This document shows, piece by piece, positions 11,301 to 20,310 of a stretch of DNA of 22,553 nucleotides. The position numbers were made by a program, and so were the translations under genes. The notes beneath the pieces were generated by a model. The model was not told the DNA's origin. It was given only the letters and a program-made list of their open reading frames with translations, and ran no database searches. This DNA comes from Willaertia magna (taxonomy: Eukaryota; Heterolobosea; Eutetramitea; Acrasida; Naegleriidae), in contig CADWAF010004107.1 of NCBI GenBank assembly GCA_902984215.1, forward strand, positions 1 through 22,553, in the 5' to 3' direction. Each line of letters opens with the position of its first letter. Within the stretch, counting starts at the first letter, position 1.

Positions 11301-12845
11301 AAAGTATTAATTTATTGACTTTTTTAAAGATTAAATTAAAATTTGAATCAATAATATTAAGTACATTGTATCAATTAACAATATTAATCATTCCAAATAT
11401 CTGATGACACAAAATTAAATTTGTTAAACGGTCTTTGATTAATTTTTGAAATTGAATTACTTTCTATTTGTTATTTAACTTAGAAATCATAAAAATATTA
11501 CTATACTTATCATTAAAATTACAAAAATTATTAAATACATTACATTGTCCTATAAATTTTTGTAGATTGATAATTTATAAAAATTATTCTCTTTAGTTTA
11601 GTAAATTTCTTAGATATTAATAATCTTAAGGTTGAATTTGAGATATTATTAGAAATAATACTTTTTTTAATAAAGAATAAACTAGATAAATACATATTAG
11701 TTATTCCTATAAAGTTATTTATTGTTATTGTAGATATTAAATAAATTAAGTAAGTTCTTAATTGTTTGTCTATTTATATCATTTTCAAGGAATTTTTTAA
11801 TAATAGAATATGAGAAAATTGCAAAACTATTATTTATAATTCCAATTTTTAATCTGACAGATACTGATTCTTCTATTAATATTTTTACTTGTTTTTAAGT
11901 TCTACAAATTTTTTATATATATTTTGGTCAATGTTATTGATATAATTTTGAATAAAGTTTAGTCTTTTATTAATTATTTCAAGTTCCTTAATAACATTGT
12001 TCATATTAACAACTAATTCTTTTTTCTTTTTGTATTTAATAAATTGTTAATGTAAATGTTAGCTATAATTAATAATTCAAGTACTACCAATATAAAAACC
12101 TTTGATAATTTTGTTTGATAGTTTTTCTTTTTTAATGACAAAAAAAACTGTTAAATTACAATGACTACAGACTTTTCCTTCAATACTCCAATTATCCTTA
12201 ACACATTTAGTAAAGTATTTATTTTTAACTTCAAGAAGAACTTTGAATTTAAAAATTGATTTATTTTAGTTTAATAATTCTAAGTAGTTTAAGATATTTG
12301 TATTGTTTTTCACTATAAAAGTATCTTCTAAACCTATTGTCCAGAACTTTATATTTGTGATAATGTTTATAGATAAAACAGGATTTTGTTTAGTATTAAA
12401 ATATTCAATAACTTTAATGATAGTTTTATTATTTAGTTTTAATTTAATTCTATATTTTACTTTAGTATTTTTTACTTGTAAAAACACATAAAAGTCATCA
12501 CCTTTGTATGTTAAGGCCATTTCTGCAGTATATCTATATTTAAAGTAAATAACTGCTATTTTGGTATTTTTATCTAATTGTGATATCATGTATTTTCATA
12601 GATGAAAAATATCAAAGTGTTATTAATTTTTAATGATTTAAGAATTTCTTTGTTGGTGTATTTTTTATTATTTCTATATACAATTAGCACTCTAAAAGCT
12701 CTTTTGATTTTATTATAATAATTCTTTTTATTCTTATTATTATTATCATTCGGAGTGGTTTGTGAAGTTTGTTGTGTGGTTTGTGAATTTATTGGAATAG
12801 TATTATTGGATTAAGAAGATTGTTTTTTCTCATTATTTTTTTGAA
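8305..12845 (-). pseudogene. Retrotransposon A polyprotein: N-terminal domain, APE endonuclease, reverse transcriptase
   Basis: N-terminal part, 12845-11900: a Gln/Thr/Asn-rich leader, then a domain with FKYRYTAEMALTYKGDDFYV that matches FKYKYAADMTLNYKRKNFYI of element B. Endonuclease, about 11720-10880: NIQEIY carries the catalytic Glu, IIFKDLNM stands where GDFN is expected, and FKLDYIINN resembles the RxDYI motif. Reverse transcriptase, about 10440-9300: GNNFPSYNK, EFRLIIVLLMIYRLFSTIIN, YQRRFRKYAFTLDQ, LDIKNTYN (motif A Asp) and YINDIIIV (motif C). C-terminal part down to TGA 8307-8305, at the same place as a TGA in B. TAA/TAG occur at family-conserved Gln positions (QE of the endonuclease; DQ of the RT). 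Frameshifts are evident near 12590, 11630, 11285 and 9900; TGA interrupts at 11371-11369. The product would copy element RNA into a nicked target. Confidence 0.8.
11017..11039. repeat. Perfect 10-bp hairpin with 3-nt loop inside element A
   Basis: ACACTAACAC, loop TTT, GTGTTAGTGT. It lies in the 3' part of the endonuclease region of element A, just downstream (in coding direction) of LDYIINNW. Its G/C content stands out from its surroundings. Function unknown; it could be a small insertion or a local inversion-duplication. Confidence 0.7.
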
Positions 12846-12851
12846 TCCTCC

Positions 12852-12900
12852 TTTATTATCAAAAAAAAATAAAGAATTAGTTTTTATTATACTAAAAACA
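12852..12900 (-). repeat. 3' tail of retrotransposon B
   Basis: Same terminal segment as 8069-8118, here ending directly at the 5' end of element A, whose first bases are GGAGGATTCAAAAA. Its position at the downstream end of both elements supports a shared 3' terminus. Confidence 0.65.
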
Positions 12901-12972
12901 CGCAGTGTTTTTGGTGGTTATGGTTTTAACTATTGGTTAATAGTTCGTTGGAAGTTGAATGATTGTTGTTTT

Positions 12973-13008
12973 TAAACTATCTGTCTCCAAGCAGATAAAT
13001 AGTTTAAT
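12973..13008. repeat. Imperfect hairpin in the 3' untranslated region of element B
   Basis: TAAACTATCTG and CAGATAAATAGTTTA can pair with a small bulge around a short G/C-containing loop (TCTCCAAG). It lies about 60 bases past the conserved TGA of element B. A role in RT recognition of the 3' region is possible but unproven; no clear counterpart was seen in A. Confidence 0.4.
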
Positions 13009-13063
13009 AATTTAAGAACATAATTTTTGATTTTATAGTTTTTTTTTTAACATATTATTTTAA

Positions 13064-16000
13064 TCAGTATTTTCGGTGTTTTTGTAATAGTTTTCAACGT
13101 AATTGTAAAATGATAAGTAAATTAATTTAATTAAGATATCTAAATCTACTTTTCTCAGTATATCCTTTTTAACTATAATTTTTGTAATATTCATGATATA
13201 TAGAAATAGTTTAATGATAGATGTGAGGTCTTATTGATGTGAGGTTTTGTTAATATAATAAAGTTGTAGCAACAAGACTAAGTTTTGAATTGTTTAAGGA
13301 AGTGATATCTTGTTAATATGAAGAACTAATATGATGGAGTATTGTCTCTTCATTTAAATCTTGAACAAATCTTAAGTAAAAAGAAAAGTTTTAATCTCAC
13401 TCATTATACAATGCTTTCTTTTTATATTCACATCTTTCACATTAGTAAAATACATAAAACCAGTTAACTTTAAGGCCACATTTTTCATAGATCTAGTAAT
13501 CTTTATCTATATTTTTTAAAATTTCAGCCTTATGAATATGAGTGAAAGCAAGGTGTTATTTGAAATATGAAATTTTAGGATTAGTCCAAAAATGTTGATA
13601 AATAGACTACTATTCTTTATTGTGTCTAGTTTTCCAAGGTATATGATTCTTTTGTTGCTTCTTTTGATTTAAAGTATGAGGTTTCTAATAGATTTGACTT
13701 TAATATTTCTTTAGAACTAATAAAATTCTTCTTTAATTCTTGATTGTTCATTTAAAACAAAACCTTGTTCGTTTTTTAATCATAAATTAAGTTTTCTAAT
13801 TTTCTTCTTAACTAATTTCCAAAAAGAATTTTTGATAGAAAATAATTAAGTTATTCTGTTTATCATTTTAGTATTAATAGAAGAGTTATTAATGAATCTA
13901 ATTAATGCTACTATATTTTTTATATTTCTTAAGTTAAATAAAGCTATAATTCCTAATCTTTTTATAACGTCACTTCCAAAAATAATTACTTTAAATAGTT
14001 AATAGTCTAGTCTTAACTTATTTTTAATCCAAACACCAATAATTTTATCTAATGATTTTAAAACTGTAGAACTAACACTATTAATTGAGTATAAGTAGTG
14101 AAGAAAGGATATTAGTTTAGACATAATAATTATAACTAATTGATATAATCGAATATTCTTTGTATTAGTTAATGTTAATACTTTTTTAGTTTTATCAACT
14201 AGTTTTTTTCTTTCTTTATACTAGCCAAATCGTTTATTACATGAGGTCCCTAAATAATGTAATTCATTACGATTAACAATTCTGTTATTGTTAATAAAGA
14301 TTTGTGTTGTTAATTTTCTATTGAAATTAATTCTATTTTAACATAAACATTTACTTAGTACAAAATGCATCCTTATTTGAAATGCAATTATAAATAATTG
14401 ATTAAATAACTTGTTTATTTCTTGATACAATTTAGTTATTACTATTATATCATTTGTATACTTAAAAATAGAAATTAAAAAGTTACTAAATTAAAATTCC
14501 TTAAATTTTTCTAAATTTGTAGTTAACATATTGAAATAAATGTTGAAAAGTAAGAAAATAGAAGGATCTTTTTGAAAGACCATTAACGTTGAATTAAATT
14601 ATTCAAAAAGTTTACCTTTAACTAAAACTTTGATTTTATAACTTATAAGTATATTTATAATAGTTTTTAAACTATTGTTACTTAAATTAATTTTGTTAAG
14701 AATATCTTTAAACTTAAAGAAAAGAGCTAAACTATAAGTATTCTTAATATCAAGTGTGGTTACAAAAAATTGTTTGTTTTCTTGAATGTAATGGCTAATA
14801 AGGGTTCTAATTATAATTAATTGATCTAACGTAGATGCTTTTCTCTAAATCTATGTTAACAATTATAAATTATATTATTTGATTCACAAGTGTCCATAAG
14901 TTGATCATTAATAATAGTAGAAAACAAACGATATACTACAAGTAGCTTCATTATTGGTCTGAATTTTTAAATGTGCTAAGATTGATCACTTTAAGCAAAA
15001 GTAATAACTTTCTTAATTTTAAGAAAAAAGGAATATTTGTATCTTGGAGCTATAAGTTGAAGTAGTTTGTAAAAAGTTGATAGGTAAAAGATTTAAAATA
15101 TTTAAGTAACTGAATTGATATATTATCTATGTTTTATATAGAATTTCTAAGTTTTCTAATATAATATTTAACTTCCTTATTTGACACTTCCTCGAATTTC
15201 TAATTAGAAGTTAAAGTTTTTTTAATTAAGCTTAAATTTAATTGAGAGTTATTCAATAGAAAGTTAAATATATTTATGAAGTGGGATCGATGGGAGTTTT
15301 TGTATTAGTTAGATTGTTACAAATTGACTTTATCGAATAATTCAAATATTTTTTTTAGAATACAAATGAGTATGGATGCTTGATTTGTAAATTATTAATT
15401 TTCTTAATAAATGCATCTTTACGTTCTTTTAAAAGTGTTAAAATAGTTCATTTCAAGTCTTTTTGATTAATATCTAACACTTCATATTAGTTAACTATAT
15501 TAACAATTTCAAACACAGGATGGTTTAAGATGAGATTGGTGAGTCTTTTTTCTATTAATTCAACAAAATTAACTACCTTCCAGGATCTATTAAGTTTTAC
15601 TATAGAAAAAACTTCACTATACTTGTTTTTTTTTGAAATTGTTATAAACTTTATATTGACTTACAAACTTTTGAAACATTTGAGTATTATATTAACCATC
15701 TTCAATTAACCAATAAGTTTCCTAAATATTTACTATATATAAATTGAATTTATTGATATTATCTAAGATAATACCTTTTTTTAATACAGAAAAGCCATCT
15801 AGATTCATACTAGTAATTCTAATATATGAAGTCATTAATGACTTTTGTAGGTTTCAACTTTATTTAATAAGTAATTAAACAATTATTCACTTGCATCCGT
15901 AATAAAGAAATTCTTGACTGTTTCATTAATAGTATTAAAAAAATTTTTATTCTACTTTTTTACTTCATTTTGTAAAATTGCAATTTGTTCTTTAATATTT

Positions 16001-17011
16001 TTAATTGCATTCTCTAAACCATTAGTGTAAATAGAATCAAACTAGACAGTTTTAACATTAATATTTTTAATTTCTGTCTGAATGTTTTGAACAGTTGAAT
16101 TTAATGTAGAAACTGTAGTATCAAAATAATTAAGTTTATCTAAATTTTGCTTTTTTTATTGAGATTTAATAAATTTTTATTTGACATGCTAATTATAATT
16201 TACTATTTATTCTTGACCTACATAGAATCTTTTTATAATTTTATCATTTAATAAATTTCTATTAATTGTGACAAAAACTATAATATTTTTTCTATTATAA
16301 ACTTTCATGTCTAGATCTTAATTTGCTTTAATTTCTTTAATAAGTACCTCATTTAAGATAAAGTTAAGAACTTTTAATTTAATAACTGTAAAGTTTTAGT
16401 CAATTAGTTCTAGGTATTTGTAAATATTATTATCTTTAGTTTCCATATTATGAGCATTATTTAATTTAATAGCCCAGAAACCACTATTTGTAATAATATT
16501 GAAACTAAATATATAATTATCTTTAAAATGAAAGTATTTAATATATTTGAGTAAGTTTGTTCTAGTGATGAGTAAATTAACTTTATACTTGACCTTTGTA
16601 AACTTTAATTAAAGAATAATATAAAAATTTTTTCTTTTATAATTTAAAGTCATATCGGCTGCATATTTATATTTAAAAAAAATAATAGCACCACCAATTT
16701 TATCTTTAAGTTGTAAGATAAAACTCACATCGGTTGAACTAATTTTTAATAATTTAAGAATGTTATTATTGGTATGTTTAATATTCTTTTTAAACAAAAT
16801 CCTAAATGATTTTCTAACATTTTTGAAAATCTTTTTATTATTATTATTAATTACAGCCATTAGTATTTCTATTATTATTGTTATTTTTAATATATGTAAT
16901 AGATTATGTACTATTCTTTGGAACTTGATTCTTTGGAGTATTTTTAGGTTTATTACATTTATTACTTTTTCTTCTCAGCATTTTTTGTCTTAATAAACAT
17001 TTAGATTTCAT
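13064..17011 (-). pseudogene. Retrotransposon B polyprotein: N-terminal domain, partial endonuclease, reverse transcriptase
   Basis: N-terminal domain, about 16900-15900: KNVRKSFRILFKK, then FKYKYAADMTLNYK, then a Cys-poor basic and coiled-coil stretch ending NYLLNKVETY. Endonuclease N-half, about 15840-15490: TSMNLDGF and NIQETYW with the catalytic Glu (15721-15719). RT, about 15110-13900: KFRPIMKLLVVYRLFSTIIN, HRFREK then ASTLDQLI after a shift, LDIKNTYS (motif A), FKYTNDIIVI (motif C), and a thumb region LYSINSVSSTVLKSLDKIIG. C-terminus: EKCGLKVNWFYVFYQCERC, a possible zinc-binding cluster near 13480-13430, ending at TGA 13066-13064. Many Gln positions are TAA/TAG. Frameshifts lie in the AAT/TAA microsatellite near 16850, near 14970 and near 14840; TGA interrupts about 15452, 13770, 13402 and 13100. 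The missing endonuclease half means that even an intact frame would give a defective enzyme. Confidence 0.8.
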
Positions 17012-17029
17012 TTTTGGGTAGTTAGCTAT

Positions 17030-17179
17030 CTATTTTTGATAGCTAGTTTTTGTAGCTATTTGTTTTTGATAGTTAGTTTTTGTAGCTATCTGTTTTTGAT
17101 AGCTAGTTTTTGTAGCTATTTGTTTTTGATAGCTAGTTTTTGTAGCTATTTGTTTTTGATAGCTAGTTTTTATAGCTAT
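17030..17179 (-). repeat. Tandem 30-bp repeat, five copies, translating to a decapeptide repeat
   Basis: Five exact-length units (17030-17059, 17060-17089, 17090-17119, 17120-17149, 17150-17179). On the minus strand each reads IATKTSYQKQ in the frame shared by the ORF upstream (17614) and the start of element B (17011). Differences between units are few: ATA for ACA in the first, AAC for AGC in the fourth, and the last codon CAA, CAA, CAG, CAA, TAG, all Gln under the ciliate code. It may encode a repeat domain, or be a promoter-like array ahead of element B. The unit contains TAGCTA palindromes. Confidence 0.85.
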
Positions 17180-17203
17180 CTATTTATAAAAAATAGATAG
17201 CTA
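17173..17203. repeat. Perfect 13-bp hairpin at the edge of the tandem repeat
   Basis: TAGCTATCTATTT, loop ATAAA, AAATAGATAGCTA. The left arm overlaps the first tandem unit and the right arm is its inverted partial copy. It marks the boundary between the repeat array and the AT-rich stretch toward 17614. Possibly a terminator or simply an inversion of a repeat unit. Confidence 0.75.
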
Positions 17204-17359
17204 GTTTTAAAAATAAATAGCTATTTTTCTCAAATAGCTACTTTACAAAAAGAAGCATTTAACTTATATATAAATTTAAGTGTTTATTTTACAATTTATA
17301 AAAAGTCTAATCTACTCAACCAAAGGATACCAAATATAATAACATCTCTATACATCTTC

Positions 17360-17614
17360 AACCTCTTCATCCCCAATCTCTTCATCCTCAACACCTTCAT
17401 TGTCCTTATCATTATCTCCAACAACAAACCTGTTTTAAAATTTTAACAATTTACCAATATACTTTCTAATATTAGTGATCGCTTCATTTCTAAACATTTT
17501 ACAATTCTCCTTAGCACCACTTATAATCTTTTTTATCTAGTATTCTGATAAACTGGTGCATTTATTCTAGTTTTCAAAGTTATTATCTTTACTTTCTCTT
17601 TTAGTACCAGGCAT
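17360..17614 (-). CDS. Small acidic-tailed protein of unknown function
   Basis: From ATG 17614-17612 the frame reads MPGTKRESKDNNFENQNKC, then a helical, basic middle (IKKIISGAKENCKMFRNEAI, then TNIRKYIGKLLKF) and a strongly acidic tail (DNDKDNEGVEDEEIGDEEVE) ending near 17360. It needs TAG/TAA as Gln at three places within these 85 codons. A helix-helix-acidic tail layout is reminiscent of small histone-fold subunits, but no diagnostic residue was found and this is only a suggestion. There is no TGA in frame: the frame stays open through the decapeptide repeats into the leader of element B, so either a stop was lost or the three form one long frame. It lies on the same strand as, and just downstream of, the coiled-coil-like gene. 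Confidence 0.45.
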
Positions 17615-17699
17615 TTTATATTTAAACTTGTTATCCAATACTTAGTACTTTGTTTTAATAATAATTATTAAACAATTTATAATTATCTGTTTTTAATTC

Positions 17700-19061
17700 T
17701 AATTTAATACTTCTTTATCTTTAAAAGTTATTAAAATTAGTTTATTATTTAATTTGAATTTTAATTTATTATTTGAAGCTATAAGTTGAATTTAAAATTT
17801 TATTTATAAATTCTTTACACTTAGAGAAAAAGTTACTAAAATATTTTATTTTTTTCATTATGTTATTCCAATTTCTTTCTTTAAAAGATTTGGATTTATA
17901 TACTTTTAATTCAGAAGTAAACTTAATAATTTATTCATTAAACTTTTGTCCTTAATTAATAATTCAATTGTAGCTTTATCTCTTTTAGCTTGTTCCTTTA
18001 AAAAAAGTATCTCATTATTAGAAACAGTACTATTAACATGTTGTAAATCAATCTTTTGCTTCTTTTTATTAAGTTGACTTTCTTTAAAAACTTTAGAAAA
18101 AACCTTTTTATAACATAAATCATATTCCCAGGAAACTTTTAAGGGAACACATTCAATTCCATCTAAATTTGCTTCATCAATAATTGATGTAACGTCAATT
18201 AATGAAATACTAGTTACATTATCTACCTTAATTAATTTAATAAAACTTCCCTCTATGACAATACAATTATTCTTAAAAAGAACTAACTCAATCCCTTCTT
18301 CTATTTCAAAATAAGTAGAAGAATTGATTTTATTCTTTTTTAGAAACTTTTTATAATCAACTTTTATGTCTTTTTCTTATTGTTGTTTTAATTCTTTTTT
18401 AATTTTGGCAACTTTATTACTACTTTTCTGTCTTTTTGAAGGTTTTTCTTTTGTAATTGTAATGTTTCCACAATGTTGTAAAACCAAATCTCTGTTATTC
18501 ATTATTAAATCAACATGATTTTGCTTGCTGGAATAATGTTTAAAATTGTAGAAAAAATGTTGAATTGCCTTTGTAAACTCTTTAATAGCAGTAACGTTTA
18601 AAAGATTAATTATTTTTCTGATACTAGAAAGAATATTTGTTTTGTCATAATTGTATACTGTTTTTTGATTTATAACTGTAGTTGTTTCAGTAAGAGTTGT
18701 AAAACTACTTTTATTTGAAGTAACTAGAACAGTTGTTGGTGTTTGAATTAAGATAGTACCTAATTTTTGTTGTTTTTTACTATTATTGTTAGTACTATTA
18801 CTTATTTTAGATTTAGATGTTAAACTAGATTTTAGTATTGTTTTATTAAAGCTAGTGTTACTTTTGGCTGCAGTAATTTTGGCTGTTGTGTTTGTATTAT
18901 TTTTTATTACGTTGTAGTATACTTTGTTTTTTTAGATATCAATTTATATCCTTGATTTTTGTATTATAAATATTTCCTTCTTCCAACAATAAAAAGAAAA
19001 AAGTTGGATTTACTTGAAATAATCTATAAGTTTTTTGTAATGTAATTTCTGTCAAGAACAT
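17700..19061 (-). pseudogene. Frameshifted gene for a Ser/Thr-rich, coiled-coil-like protein
   Basis: Not recognised. The likely start is ATG 19061-19059 (MFLTEITLQKTYRLFQVNPT), open to TGA 18941-18939; then, in another frame, a long coherent sequence from about 18930: a Ser/Thr/Asn/Lys-rich segment, a helical segment (NILSSIRKIINLLNVTAIKE), a basic patch (KPSKRQKSSNKVAKIKKELK), a beta-rich segment (FEIEEGIELVLFKNNCIVIE) with a conserved-looking VSWEYDLCY, and a charged helix (LFLKEQAKRDKATIELLIKD). That frame ends at TGA 17857-17855. From about 17940 a second frame carries on the coding character (FTSELKVYKSKSFKERNWNN, then IMKKIKYFSNFFSKCKEFIN). Two shifts therefore break one gene of roughly 450 codons. 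Gln is mostly CAA with TAA at two positions. It is divergently oriented to the transposase at 19143. Confidence 0.5.
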
Positions 19062-19113
19062 TCAATCAATAGAACCAATAACATTGAGACTTCTTCAAGG
19101 TTAAAAAAAATAT

Positions 19114-19158
19114 GTAAGTCAATTAGTACTTTTACCTTTTCTGTGTTAACTTTTATAG
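19114..19158 (+). other. Possible intron at the start of the CACTA-like transposase
   Basis: GTAAGT at 19114 and TTTTATAG ending at 19158 would bound a 45-nt intron, the same size class as the two introns of the G-alpha-like gene. It would make 19159 the first base of an exon of the transposase. The upstream exon and its start codon were not found, so this is tentative. Confidence 0.3.
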
Positions 19159-20310
19159 AAAGAAATAAAAATAGTAGAACAAAAAAGAAACATTTAAAAA
19201 ATAACAATATATATAATCGTTTACATACAATCTTAGAACAAGAAGAAAATTTAAATTTACATGAAAATTTACATGATGATTTAAATAATTTAAATAATTT
19301 AAATAACTATTTACATGATGATTTAAATTTACATGATGATTTAAATTTACATAACAATTTAAATTTACATGATGATATAAATTTAAATTTATATGATGAT
19401 TTAAATAATTTAAATAATTTAAATAACAATTTACATAAAAATTTACATGAAAATTTAAATTTTCAACAAGTAGAAGAAGAAAAAGAAAATGTCGAACAAC
19501 AAGAAGAATTTATATTTAATGAAAATTTATTTACTAATAATTTTTTTAATAAAGAAAGTGATGATTTACTATATATTAGATTTAATTTATCTTGTAGATC
19601 CTCTTTAACATTATTATTATTTATGATTATAAATTTTAATATTCCTAAAAGTAAAATAATTTTATTGTTAAACGTATTGAAATTGTTTTTACCTAAAGAA
19701 AATAATTTAATTAAAACAAAGAAGAGATTATATGATTTTATTGATAATATTTACAATATGAAAAAAGTTTTTTATTGTAAATATTATAACACTAAAAATA
19801 CTTCTTCTACTTGTTGTTTTTGTTTACAAAAGATTAATGAATTTTTTTTATATAATAATATAAATTTACAAATTAGAAATAGATTGAAAGATGAGATGTT
19901 TAAAGAAAAGATTAAATACTTTATAGATGAATATATTAAAGATGATTTATGTTTATAGAATGTTTATGATGGTGAAAATTTTAAATACGGAAAGAATGTA
20001 TTAAATATAAATTCTTTATTATTACAATTTAATACTAATAGTATTTGTCCTTTTAAATTTTCTAATTACTCTTTGTAACCTTTTTATTTTACTATTTTGG
20101 ATATTAAGAAGGAGGAAAGGTACAAGATGGAAAATATGATTTTAGTAAAGCTTTGGTTTGAAAAAACTAAGCTTAATCATATTTACTTTAATCATATTGT
20201 TGAAGATTTATTGATATTGAAACAAAGAATACCTTATAATATAAGTTTTAGCAGTTCCATAGTTTTTTTAAAGAAAAAAAACAAGGGTTTTTTTATAGAA
20301 ATTTGCAAAA
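19143..20310 (+). pseudogene. Truncated CACTA (EnSpm)/Tnp2-like transposase
   Basis: DNA-transposon transposase fragment. N-terminal: an Asn/Leu/His/Asp repeat (NLHDDLN-type, 19255-19460) and an acidic Gln/Glu segment. Middle: a helical region (SCRSSLTLLLFMIINFNIPK) followed by a Cys cluster FYCKYYNTKNTSSTCCFCLQ, where the family usually has paired CxxC motifs. C-terminal: after an in-frame TAG at 19956-19958, VYDGENFK, FNTNSICPFKFSNYS, PFYFTILDIKKEER, MENMILVKLWFEKTKLNHIY. This matches in order the family pattern YDG, TDG-PFKSS, WP, NMIL-LWFG-KP. Defects: the TDG catalytic Asp is Asn (TNS), Trp of WP is TAA, one Cys of the cluster is Tyr, and the protein loses homology near 20280, just before the palindrome at 20314. 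There is no clear ATG; 19143 is GTG. No downstream catalytic half is present. Confidence 0.6.
19255..19460 (+). repeat. Coding minisatellite (TTTACATGATGATTTAAA-type units)
   Basis: Irregular 6-, 9- and 18-bp units built from AATTTACATGATGAT and AATAATTTA give the NLHDDLN and NNLNNLNN peptide repeats inside the transposase-like ORF. Repeat lengths are multiples of three, so the frame is preserved. This may be replication slippage in an unstructured linker. Confidence 0.8.

Larger units (their letters stand above)
8069..12851 (-). mobile_element. Non-LTR (LINE-type) retrotransposon A, decayed
   Basis: About 4.8 kb on the minus strand. In order it holds a Gln/Asn-rich N-terminal domain, an APE-type endonuclease, a reverse transcriptase, a C-terminal domain and a 3' untranslated region ending in a 50-bp tail shared with element B. 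No in-frame start Met is found at the left of its protein: the frame opens directly at the junction with element B near 12847, so the copy is probably 5'-truncated. It sits head to tail, directly downstream of B. Several frameshifts and a few TGA codons interrupt the frame, so this copy is dead. Non-LTR elements of ciliate germlines (for example Tetrahymena REP) have the same EN-RT order. Confidence 0.85.
12852..17011 (-). mobile_element. Non-LTR (LINE-type) retrotransposon B, decayed, with internal deletion
   Basis: About 4.2 kb on the minus strand, colinear with element A but roughly 0.65 kb shorter because the second half of the endonuclease is missing near 15490. Its 3' end at 12852-12900 is the same tail as in A and abuts the 5' end of A. 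The 5' boundary is uncertain: the ORF could start at ATG 17011-17009 (MKSKCLLRQK) or ATG 16981-16979 (MLRRKSNKC), and the 30-bp tandem repeats at 17030-17179 may belong to its 5' region. Frameshifts and occasional TGA codons show that it is inactive. Divergence from A is high at the protein level, so these are separate subfamilies rather than a recent duplication. Confidence 0.82.

Noticed and set aside
12303..12491. Plus-strand hydrophobic ORF of about 60 codons.
   Set aside because: Antisense to the N-terminal domain of element A, which has a homologue in element B in the minus frame; the hydrophobic composition comes from complementing Lys/Asn codons.
8069..12900. The 50-bp direct repeat as a target-site duplication flanking element A.
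   Set aside because: Not excluded, but both copies lie at the 3' ends of related elements and the sequence upstream of each is also loosely alignable, so a shared 3' terminus is simpler.
16760..16993. Plus-strand Leu/Ile/Phe-rich ORF resembling a membrane protein.
   Set aside because: Antisense to the conserved N-terminal domain and leader of element B; no independent support.
17030..17179. CRISPR-like array.
   Set aside because: Units are directly contiguous with no spacers, and the genome is eukaryotic; it is a coding-length tandem repeat.
13400..19070. TGA as a Trp codon: several TGA codons sit in plausible coding context, and one near 8674 in A matches a TGG in B.
   Set aside because: Most clear Trp codons in the window are TGG, other TGA codons match Gln or Asn in the partner copy, and a TGA is shared at the common end of both elements. 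G-to-A decay explains the Trp case.
19143..19460. Leucine-zipper or antifreeze-like repeat domain in the transposase N-terminus.
   Set aside because: The NLHDDLN and NNLNNLNN units have no fixed heptad and follow from expansion of short AT-rich DNA units.
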